NCBI GenBank assembly: GCA_940337035.1
Contig: CALNHX010000281.1
Coordinates: 186,001 to 250,000, forward strand
DNA: 64,000 nucleotides
Direction of reading: 5' to 3'
Origin: Agriotes lineatus
Lineage: Eukaryota; Arthropoda; Insecta; Coleoptera; Elateridae
The first letter of the stretch is position 1. Each line of letters begins with the position of its first letter. Positions 9,991-18,560 of this stretch are shown piece by piece. The translations under genes and the position numbers were made by a program. Below the pieces are notes generated by a model that worked only from the letters and a program-made list of their open reading frames with translations, did not search any database and was not told the DNA's origin.

Positions 9991-10674
9991 AACCATCTTC
10001 CTAGTTTTGATTATGGTAGTTATTATTTGTTGGATCTTCAATTTTATTTTCCTTTGTTTCTGATGAGGTTCGAGTACGCCCGTTGGGTAAGATAGGTTGT
10101 TGATTATGATTTCTGAATCGTCGATTAGCTCTTTAGTTATCGAGATTAGGTTAGTGGTGGTTCCTTCGGTGGCTGTTTTTGTGTCCCCGAATTGAGTGGT
10201 ATCTATTTTTCCTGGGGGTGATTCTCATTCCTTGTTGTGTAACGATGTTAGACATGTTTGAGAAAACGGTTTGGTGATGTAATGGCGGCAGCATACCTTT
10301 GAATTGTGTGTACCATTATCCCTTAGCTTCAGAGATTGGTAAATTGTTAATTGGACCTGATGAAGCTCCGTTGGTATGCGGATTTTTGGGTCTTGGGTAA
10401 GGTTATGGGAAGATTTCCCGGAATCTTTGTGACTGGTTGTTTGTCAATGGGTTGCTGGCTGTCTTGGTAAATTGGAACTTAATTCTTTTCTCAATACATT
10501 GTCCCTTCCTTCGACTAATGTAATCTGTTCTTTTTCTGTTACTTCTTCCTCTTTCGATCTGCTGGTGGTTTCTGTGTGTGATGATAGAATTTGTTTCTTC
10601 GGGTTTTCTTTGTGTGGTCGTTTTATGGTATAGAGCTCTAGCAGTGCATTGGTGTGTGGTTCTTTTGGTGTCGG
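9991..10674 (-). pseudogene. Quasi-open minus-strand frame with gag-like composition
   Basis: Reading the minus strand from 10674 down to 9991 gives 228 codons in one frame with only two stops, both TGA (complement of 10444-10446 and 10225-10227). The translation is hydrophilic and rich in Lys, Thr, Gln, Pro, His and Glu (for example RSKEEEVTEKEQ), unlike the reverse strand. A/C-rich DNA lacks T and therefore has few stops by chance, so openness alone is weak evidence. There is no ATG near the start and no zinc knuckle or other motif that I recognise. It could be a decayed gag-like gene of an element in the opposite orientation, or simply composition. Confidence 0.25.
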
Positions 10675-11310
10675 TCAGCCTTCAGCTGGATCGTTAGTAT
10701 GATTGTGGTTTTGTGTGAACTTGCGGTTGTGGAATATTCTCTCCTTTCTTTTGATTGGGTTTATATTTCATATAGGGTGGTTGGTTGGGCATTGCAGGGA
10801 AGGTCACTGTAGGGAGCTATTTCATCTAGTTCTTCCTATAATAACACTGGAGTAGCTTGCAGATAGCTGTTGGGTTCATTGTGTGGTTTGACTTGCATTC
10901 GTGTCGAGTGAAGTTCATCTTTCGCTTTAGCGTAGGTTTGAGTTAGCTTGTTGGGTTTTGTTGGATACCTTTTTGGGATTTTGGTGGCGTAGCTGTTGTT
11001 GTATGGTTACCTTCAGCTATGTGTATTGTGTGAGTTTTTTTTTTCGGTACCCATTTCGCTTAGGCGGATTTAGATCCACAAGTGAGTCTCGAATCCTTGT
11101 TTTGGTTTCGCTTTTGGTCATGCTTGGAGTTGGAGAACGGTTTCGTTTACTCATTTAGAGTATCGGCTTGTTCCGGATTTATGGGACCTGCCTCTGTCCC
11201 CGAGTTAATGTCCTTTAGTTTCCTTTTGAGCCGTTGTTGCCGAATGAAGTCTTTGGTATGATCTGCTGCTGTGATTGGTTATTCCAGCTGTTATTGAATT
11301 TCGTGTAAAG

Positions 11311-11550
11311 TATAGGGTGGTTGGAAGGGCACAGTAGGGTAGGTCACTCTTTGGGGAACTTTAATATCTTGTTCTTTCCCCATTTTAAGGTATAGGGTGG
11401 TTGGAAGGGCACAGTAGGGTAGGTCACTCTTTGGGGAACTTTAATATCTTGTTCTTTCCCCATTTTAAGGTATAGGGTGGTTGGAAGGGCACAGTCGGGA
11501 AGGACACTATTTGGGAAACTTTAATATCTGGTTCTTTTCCCTCTTTTGGG
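11311..11550. repeat. 80-bp tandem repeat, three copies
   Basis: The units start at 11311, 11391 and 11471, each opening TATAGGGTGGTTGGAAGGGC. The first two are virtually identical; the third diverges in its second half. A related, more diverged single unit begins near 10776. The unit length is not a multiple of 3, which argues against coding. Confidence 0.9.
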
Positions 11551-12153
11551 TATAACGTATACGAAGTTCCCTGTTGGGAAATGTTAATGGATGGTTTTCT
11601 TTTTGATTGTATTGGAAGAGCGTTACGTTATCCTGTTTTTCCTAAGGAGACATAAGGGTAACGAGATTAATCGTTAAAGAAGTACAACTTTTTCGTTTCT
11701 TTTAGGTATCCCTTGGGGTTTGGGGATATAGGGTGTTTCCCTACAATACAAAATTTTTAAGATGACCAGTCCTTCATTCTTCGCCTTCTTTTCTTCTTCA
11801 AGCTTTGTCTATATTTCTCTCTTGTAATGTAGTGAATGTCGATTTTGTTTTGAATGAACTGTTTACTTAGATGAATGACAATTTGTTTTCTTTTATTTCT
11901 CTTTGATCTGGCGCGGATGAAATCTCTGGTGTTGAGTGATTGTTGGATGTAAGGTGAAGATTGGTGGGGATTTTCTTCAGGCCGTTCGGGGCGCTGAAGG
12001 ATCCCTCCGTCGGAACGTATGAGAGTTGTGGGGATGTTGGCTTCTGCCTCTCACTTTTCTGGTTTCTTTAACCCTCTTTCACTGGGGTTGCTTTCTCCTC
12101 AGGGTTGTCAAAAGAAAGATCCTGGTTATTCTTCGTTTTGGCTTAACTATTTT

Positions 12154-12506
12154 CCCAAAAGATATTTGCTTAAAAATCAGCTAACAATTCCTGGTTTTCT
12201 TATGTTAACTCTGCTGCATTCACTTAAGTTAATTCCTGCCAATTTGTAGGTGTGACGTTCTTTATACAATACACCACAATTACTTGTTAAGCTTTCCACA
12301 TCCAGATTGTGTCTGGAATGTGATCGATCGGAAGAAGCAATGGGTTCCACAGCAACTGGGCAATACACAAAAATGAAAAATAAACAACGGGAAAGAGTGT
12401 CGTGCCCCACTCAACACCTACTAGGCTATGTTGTTTTGAAAGGTTAGAAAACTAAGAATCACAGGAATGGTTCAACACAGCTAGTTTAATGAATAATGAA
12501 AAATAT
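12154..12506. repeat. 432-bp satellite, first (left edge) monomer
   Basis: The array starts abruptly at CCCAAAAGATATTTGC, within the monomer. This piece closely matches the monomer at about 24060-24400. It is cut at 12506 by the retroelement, whose ATAT target duplication is 12503-12506. Confidence 0.9.
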
Positions 12507-12547
12507 TGTCACGAAAGCGCAAATATGATACATCGAGGATTTCTAGA
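12507..12547 (+). repeat. 5' LTR remnant (41 bp)
   Basis: It is identical over its length to the first 41 bp of the 3' LTR (TGTCACGAAAGCGC to GGATTTCTAGA). The join to RNase H coding sequence is at 12547/12548. It lacks the TATA box, start site, splice donor and poly(A) signal found in the 3' copy. Confidence 0.9.
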
Positions 12548-12957
12548 CACTAAGACACTTAATTTTTGGCCGTCCAATCAAAATTGTTACAGACCACCAC
12601 GCTATTTGTTTTATTAAAACTTTAAAAAATCCCAAAGGCAAATTAGCTCGATGGGCTATTAAATTATCTGAATTTGATTATACGATTGTGCATAAACAAG
12701 GCAAACGTCATACGGATGCAGACTGCTTGTCGCGAAATCCTGTTGACATTCCAGCATCAGGGGATGACGACGATTTAGTTGATGTTCCAACTTACTTATT
12801 AAAAATCGATGATATTTCCAAATTACAAAGTCAAGATTCAAAATTAACAAAATTAATTGAAATACTTCAAAATCCAGAACTAGCTGGTATAGGTTCTAAT
12901 AAACGTTCAAAAAAAATTTTTCCTAAAAGACAATATTTTATATATGAAAAATTATAG
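12548..12957 (+). pseudogene. Retroelement pol: C-terminal part of RNase H
   Basis: The frame is open from the deletion junction without a start codon. It shows the family pattern FGRPIKIVTDHHAICF (the last Asp region of RNase H), then LARWAIKLSEFDYTIVHKQG and HTDADCLSRNP, a hallmark of Ty3/gypsy RNase H ends. A linker to the integrase follows. An extra base in the A-run near 12949-12953 shifts the frame to TAG at 12955-12957, while the integrase continues in the next frame. RNase H would remove the RNA strand during reverse transcription; everything upstream of it in pol is deleted. Confidence 0.9.
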
Positions 12958-14074
12958 TACACAGGGTGAAGCGAATTTAATAGTTATACCTGACAACTTA
13001 AGAGAGGAAATTTTATTTAGCCATCATAGCGACCCCTTATCAGGTCATTTAGGAGTTACAAAAACTTATCATAAAATTAAAAATAGATACTATTGGGATA
13101 ACATGCTGAAAGATATTAAGAAGTATGTTAAGGGATGCCCTGACTGCCAAGCTCGAAAAGGGCAGACTCATTTCAAACCTACGGGATTATTACAACCGAT
13201 TTTAGTGTCACTTCCTTTTGACAGGATAGGAATTGATTTATTAGGGCCCTTTCGCCGAAGTAAAAAGGGTAATACTATGATCGTAGTAGCTATTGATTAT
13301 GCGACTCGTTGGGCTGAAGCCAAGGCCTTACCCAATGGGAAAGCAGGACCAGTAGCTCAGTTTATTTTTGATAATATAATTAGTAGGCACGGTTGCCCTC
13401 GTTATATTTTAAGTGATCGAGGTAAAACGTTCCAATCAGAATTAGTTACTGATTTATTAAAGATCATGGGAATTCAAAGTAATTTCACAACTTCCTATCA
13501 CCCTCAGTGTAATGGACTTTGTGAACGACTAAATAAAACATTGGCAAATATGTTATCGTTGTACACTAATACTAATCAAACCGATTGGGACTTATATTTG
13601 AATCATGTTGTTTTTGCATATAATTGCGCTCGCCAGGACACCGCCAAAGTGTCACCTTTTTCTCTCGTGTACGCTCGGGAACCAGTCCTACCAACGGAAG
13701 CTTCTCTAAAACAAACAGTTCAATTAGAGGAAGTTCAGAAAATTCGAGAACGTGCATTATGGATACGCAATTATGCTATTGAAAATATTCATAATAAACA
13801 ACTAACGGACAAGGCGCGTTACGACTCGAAACACCGTGAAATAAATTTTAGTGCGGGAGATAAAGTAAAAATATTTACTCCAGTTCGTAAAGTTGGCCGA
13901 AGTGAAAAATTACTCCTAAGATGGTTCGGGCCGTATACCATTATTGATAAAAAAGGTGAAGTAGATTACCTAATCCGAATGGGACCGCACCCAAATTCAC
14001 GCACCGACATTGTTCATGTCAGCAGAATACTTCCGTATCACGATCCTTGGACTCCTTATCCAGATTCCGAATAG
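12944..14074 (+). pseudogene. Retroelement pol: integrase
   Basis: The open frame of 376 codons follows the single-base shift at about 12950. An N-terminal HHCC zinc-binding motif is present (HH...HLG near 13021-13050, then CPDCQARKG). The catalytic core shows the first Asp in FDRIGIDLLGPF, the second in ILSDRGKTFQ, and the Glu in GLCERLNKTLANML. The C-terminus has a GPY/F-type module (LLRWFGPYTII). The ATG at 12944 is internal to the polyprotein, not a real start. The domain is complete, so decay since the deletion is slight. The function is insertion of the cDNA, with ATAT targets apparent here. Confidence 0.9.
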
Positions 14075-14153
14075 CAACGCAACGCATTTCTATTGTGAAT
14101 AACTTTGTCACAACTTCCATTTTTCTTTTGTTAGCAACCATCCATTATTCGGA

Positions 14154-14852
14154 ATGCCAATTTATGCGGACTTGCAATTCTTTCGCGGCAAGCGAAACGA
14201 ACTGGTGCTGAAGGAATTTGCGGGCCTGAATAGCCGGACCGGCCGGCTAACAAAATATGTGTTCCGGCCTCCGTGTCTGTGGGAAGAGTTGCCGGAGCCG
14301 CAGGCTATAACAAATAGTTGGTTGATCTCGAACCTCCACGGGATCCGGTGGGATGCAGGGACGATCCCTTATTCCCATCTGCGAGCCATGCTGGCTCAAT
14401 ACTTGGTGGGGGCTCGAGTGATCGTTAGAGGGAGCGAGAAGGTAGCCTTCCTCCAGAATCTAATCCCGAATCTTCGCGTGGAGGAGGCAGCCTGTAAAGT
14501 GCCCTTCAGGGGGACAAGGCCATGCCAGCTACACCAAGAATCGCACCATAAGTGCGCCTGCGAACAGGCGCAATAATTACACTCTCTTAGCGAGAGTCAA
14601 GCGTTAACTTACCCCACGACAAGGGTAGACCGCCCCTCTCTTCAAACCCGGCGAACTTCCAGAAGGGTTGGCTCCACTGCCGGAAGGACCGGTGAACAGC
14701 CACCAGCAACCTCCGACTCCCAGAATGAACCAGCAGAGCAGCCCATTCAGTGGGACGCACAGCCAACAGCCGCAACGCCGCAACATTTAAATATCTTGCC
14801 GGCGGGGGCTGAAGAGGATAGTGAAGATGAAGACTTTGAAATACAACACTAA
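14154..14852 (+). pseudogene. Accessory ORF resembling a small protein family of arthropod mobile elements, one in-frame stop
   Basis: ATG 14154 lies 80 nt after the integrase stop. The frame runs 233 codons to TAA at 14850-14852 with one TAA at 14574-14576. The first 140 residues show a pattern I associate with a family often seen in arthropod transposons and proposed to be exonuclease-like: ADLQFFRGKRNELVLKE, PPCLWEELP, WLISNLHGIRWDAGTIPY, then VRGSEKVAFLQNLIPN, and a closing Cys/His cluster (CQLHQESHHKCAC). After the stop the same frame gives a Pro/Gln/Thr-rich stretch and an acidic end (EEDSEDEDFE). It occupies the space between pol and env where such elements usually have no gene. The function is unproven. 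Confidence 0.55.
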
Positions 14853-15334
14853 AAATACTAATTTCACGCATTTATTTTTTTTGCCTTAAGTAAATAAATA
14901 ATTTTTCTCTTTCTTCTCAATTTTTTTTTTTTTATTAATTCATTATACCACTCACTTTTGCTAAAAGGACCGACGCCTAACGATAGGCAATGCCGCCGGT
15001 GGTCGCGTCATTTCCTCGTACTTTGGAGCAATCTCCTCATACGACGGATTAAGGTTTGATTTGAGACTCTGTGAAATTATTTTTTTTTCTTTTATATAAC
15101 TTTTAAAATTTTTTTTTTTTTACTTTCCTTACCGGTTGAATAGATATGTAAGCCGGGACCTCCTCTGTCATGGTACCCTGGTTTGTAGTTAGTGATTTTC
15201 CTTTCAATCCAGAGTTACAGCAACTACAATTTATTACTACCTCACGTAGCAACGACATTATTCCTTTAAATAAAAGAAACATTTAAAAAAGCAAAATTAA
15301 ACAAAATTTAATTTAATTATAATCACGCATATAC
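14853..15334 (+). other. Noncoding stretch between accessory ORF and env acceptor
   Basis: AT-rich sequence with several T-runs (for example around 14921-14935 and 15109-15121) and no usable ORF. It would be the 3' part of the env intron. Confidence 0.5.
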
Positions 15335-15356
15335 CTATCACACTCTTTCTTTACAG
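15335..15356 (+). promoter_or_regulatory. Splice acceptor for env-1
   Basis: A pyrimidine-rich tract (CACTCTTTCTTTACAG) ends at 15356. The frame that opens at 15358 runs without a stop into the env body and supplies a hydrophobic signal-peptide-like segment with no ATG of its own. This shows that the start codon comes from an upstream exon. Confidence 0.75.
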
Positions 15357-17547
15357 TGCACTACTCCTGTATGTACTGGCAACTTCACTATTAACTAATG
15401 GAATACCAGTCAAAGTTACTACTGGTGCTTTCTGGAAGCCACTTCCCGACACTATCACTTATTCCGCTACCATTCCTCTCACCTATCAAACTCAATGGTA
15501 TAACCAACCAGAACAAAATAAGTTCGTGTCACCAGATCGATTGTGTGATGTCAATATTCAGAATCCTATTTGTAAAATGGGAAGCCAACTTACTAAACTA
15601 CAAGACGTGTTCGATGCAGAATTGAAGTTATTTAGAAAATCATTCGACCCTGAAGCATGGGGAACCTTTCGTGCAAGCGTATATGACGAAGAGGGTGACG
15701 ACTCAAGTACAGAGTCACCTTTAAGAAAGAAAAGAGCATTGGAATTCGTAGGAGACTTCTTTTCCTGGTGTTGTGGTGTAGCTACTAATCGCAAAATAGA
15801 TTCTTTACGTTCCGACGAACATGACCTAAATCAACTTCTTCAAAATATTAATCTTGGACTTACAAAAAACATTCGAGAAATTGCTAACAATTCACAAGCT
15901 TTCAAATTGTATCAACAACAAGTTGAAACAAATTTATTCGAAACTCGTCAACAAATTAATTCCATTACTAATTTTGATAATCAATTACGTGCTGCAGTAG
16001 ACAAATCAGTTGATGAGCTTGATTTTAAGATACAACGTTCTATGTTTTATTCTTATGGCAATTTATTACGTTTAATCAATTTCGAACGTTCTGTTAATAA
16101 TATGGAAATTTTAAACCAATGTAAAGATCACAAAATTCCAACAGCCGTAATTCATCCCCCTGTATTACGACAAGATTTACTCAAATTAATTAAAGAACTT
16201 CAAAAAACTAGTCATGTTCTAACTATACCCGTCACTGAAATTTCAAGATACTATAAATTACCAATAGCCGATTGTACTATTTCAGATTCCAAGATTTATG
16301 TGCACCTACGAGTGCCCATCACTAAAAAAGGGCAAAACTGGAAATTATATGAATTAATTACCACTCCTTTTGCATGGCATAACGAAACTTGCTTCTTAAT
16401 GCATGATACCTTGTATTTAGCCGTAGCAGCTGCTAAAACTTCAGCTGTACCTCTTATGAAACCTATTTCAGGATCTGCTTTACATCATTGCAAACCGTAT
16501 CACGATAAGTTATGTTTTTTACCTAGGTTCACATCGGACGCTATATATGGTCCGCAATGTGCTTATAAAATGTTTACAGGATCGACTGTGGAGGACTTGG
16601 GCCTTCATTATCAATTTAGGTGTCACACATCTCAGGCTATGATCCTTTCTGAAATTCGAGACGATGTTTTTATTCTAACTCATCCAAAACATCCAACGAT
16701 GGTTCGTTGCCCTAAAACTGACACACCTTTGGATGATAAATTTTTTCAACAGCCAGGAGCGGTTCAAATTGAGCTCCCTTGTCGCTGTTCTCTTCTTGTA
16801 AATAATGAGGAGGTTATTTCCCCTCGATTCCCTTGTTCGGGACCGGAAAGAGAGCATAGAGCTCTTCATATATTGCCAGCCATTTGGTCCAACCTTAAAT
16901 CGTATGTGCTTCATTCTAATCAGCCTGAACCAGTTTTTACCAATATTACTGAATGTTTAAATACGGATTGGACAACTTCGATACCCCATTTAAATATAAC
17001 TGCAGGATCAACCTTAGGCTTGATTCAAAATATGTTAGGAAATGCGATTGAGAAAACATACGGCGATTTGTACGCGTATGATGGGGATAGCTTATATTTA
17101 TTATGGAACATAATTTTGTCCATAGCTGTTGCACATTTATTATATAAGAAATATGCTTTTTTAACCCCTATAATGCATCCTGTTACAGCTTCTGCTAAAA
17201 CTGATATTAGTACTAATACGGCGTATCACGACGCCCTTTACTCCTTAGTATGGCTGTCTTTAATGCTTTTTATGTTGACATTGTTGTTTATAATTGGCCA
17301 TTATTTGTATAAGCGTTTTAGAAAAATTAGGAAATCATGTGACAGCACCGAAGCACCAACTATTGATGACCAAGAAAATTGTAGTAATGACGACGTAGTG
17401 AAGCCGTCGCCGCCAATCAGAGTTCGTTTCCCAGTCACCCAGTTAAGTGACTTTAGTCAAGTGCCCAGTGGAAAAAGCGTCATGGTAACGCTCAAGCCCG
17501 GACCAGCCCCCAGCCAAGTTAACTCAACTGGGGCAGCTGCCAATTGA
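15357..17547 (+). CDS. env: Env-1: envelope glycoprotein with furin-type site (baculovirus F/errantivirus Env-like)
   Basis: The frame is open from the splice acceptor to TGA 17545-17547, about 730 codons. The exon begins with a hydrophobic signal-like segment. A furin-type cleavage motif (RKKR, 15724-15735) precedes a hydrophobic, Cys-containing stretch like a fusion peptide, followed by a heptad-like helical region rich in Asn and Gln. The long ectodomain has many Cys and N-glycosylation sequons. Membrane segments lie at about 17096-17150 and 17242-17310, followed by a basic anchor and a cytoplasmic tail of about 78 residues. The role would be membrane fusion and cell entry of the retroelement particle. 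No break is seen, but the exon carrying its start is missing from the truncated 5' LTR of this copy. Family placement is by architecture. Confidence 0.75.
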
Positions 17548-17959
17548 GGGTTGGTAGCCAGTGCAGGACTTTTCACCATTTGAAATGCCACGATGGTGAA
17601 TGATGTCTCCGGGTCCTGTAACTGCTGAGTAATGTGTGTGTGTGTAAAACCTAGGTCTCAATGTGTATGTATATGTGTATATTAATATTTTGGTTTATCT
17701 CCCGAGGAAGTGGGAAAGGACTGCAGTCAAAGCCTCTGAGTTCGCAACTTTCGGAAAGTAGACATTACTCGCTTTTTAGTTCAGCGGGGGGAAGGAGAAC
17801 CGCGCGTACGAGCGCCTTCCTCTACGCAAAATTTTGCTGCATTCTTGTTTATTATCCAAACTACAAGTACTCAAGTTGTAAACTGAATTCTGCGGGATTC
17901 GTCGCGGTAACCAGGAAGGGCCGGATCAGAGTGTCTCCTTATTTGAAGAGCAAATAAGG

Positions 17960-17986
17960 GGCCCCGTCCGAAGAGCGGGCGGGACC
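17960..17986 (+). other. Strong hairpin in the env-1/env-2 spacer
   Basis: An 11-bp stem (GGCCCCGTCCG pairing with CGGGCGGGACC, one C-A mismatch and one wobble) closes a 5-nt loop. It stands out as very GC-rich in an AT-rich element. The role is unknown; an RNA processing or export signal is possible. Confidence 0.5.
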
Positions 17987-18159
17987 CTCCAAGAAGGAGG
18001 AAGCTGTCATAGGGCAAGGGCAAAGTGGCATTATAGTTAATCTGCACTTCCGATGCGTAAGCCGGGCAGGAACTATCATTGCAGCACGTGCAGTTTGTGG
18101 TTTCCTGCGATGCTTATGGCTTTGCAGATATTTCAGTGTACCCTATGCAGCGACTGGGG

Positions 18160-18221
18160 AAACAAGTACGTAAACAGAGTTACGTAAGTGAAACAAGTAC
18201 GTAAACAGAGTTACGTAAGTG
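18160..18221 (+). repeat. 31-bp direct repeat, two copies
   Basis: Two adjacent perfect copies of a 31-bp unit containing GTACGTAAACAGAGTTACGT, followed by a run of AAGTAAGT-like repeats to about 18243. Confidence 0.9.
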
Positions 18222-18560
18222 AAATAAATAAGTAAGTAAGTAAAAGGAATTCCGCAAATGAAAATGAGAAATAAGTAAGTACTAGTACTAGTCGACAATA
18301 CGTGAGTAAAAAATTGAAGAATAAGTAGATAAATGAGTATACCTGATTGGATAAATTGGTGCTAAATAACTGAAAGAATTTTTTATTGAATTATGATAGA
18401 GAAAAACTTGGTCTAGAGAATTATTATTGTATTTTGAAAGAGGAAAACTCTAAAGAATTTATACAGTGTATACAGTGTATACGAAAAAGTATAGGAAAGT
18501 TGTGTATTGAGAATTATTTGTGAATTGAGAATTATTTGTGAAATTAGAAATAACAGCAAT

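Larger units (their letters stand above)
8841..12153. other. G/T-rich region without a convincing gene
   Basis: About 3.3 kb lies between the primer-binding-site-like sequence and the satellite array. The + strand is strongly enriched in T and G (so the minus strand in A and C), most clearly from about 9100 on. The + strand ORFs here (60-76 codons) have Phe/Trp/Cys-heavy translations unlike proteins. If it is the interior of the element starting at 7787, gag and pol are not recognisable and no 3' LTR is present. The minus strand is described separately. Confidence 0.5.
17548..18560 (+). other. Spacer between the two env genes
   Basis: About 1 kb without a convincing gene. The first half is GC-richer and holds a strong hairpin (17960-17986). 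The second half is AT-rich with short tandem repeats (18160-18221, and TATACAGTG repeats near 18463-18481). A 98-codon frame from 17661 starts at GTG and looks random. Possible splice acceptors lie just before the env-2 ATG (TTAG at about 18547, CAG at about 18557). Confidence 0.5.

Noticed and set aside
9875..11158. Plus-strand 62- and 66-codon ORFs in the G/T-rich region
   Set aside because: Phe/Trp/Cys/Val-heavy translations follow from T/G-rich composition; there is no motif.
12101..12153. A 3' LTR for the element starting at 7787, because of a shared TGTCAAAAG
   Set aside because: The match is 9 bases only and the flanking sequence differs.
14587..14871. Two minus-strand ORFs (94 and 60 codons)
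   Set aside because: They lie opposite the Pro/Gln-rich and acidic tail of the accessory ORF, whose + strand reading is more protein-like.
15398..15625. 75-codon + strand ORF overlapping the env-1 exon start
   Set aside because: The overlapping frame continuous with env-1 has a signal-like segment and a proper splice acceptor; this ORF is a shadow.
17661..17957. 98-codon ORF after env-1
   Set aside because: It starts at GTG, crosses the hairpin region and has a random-looking composition.
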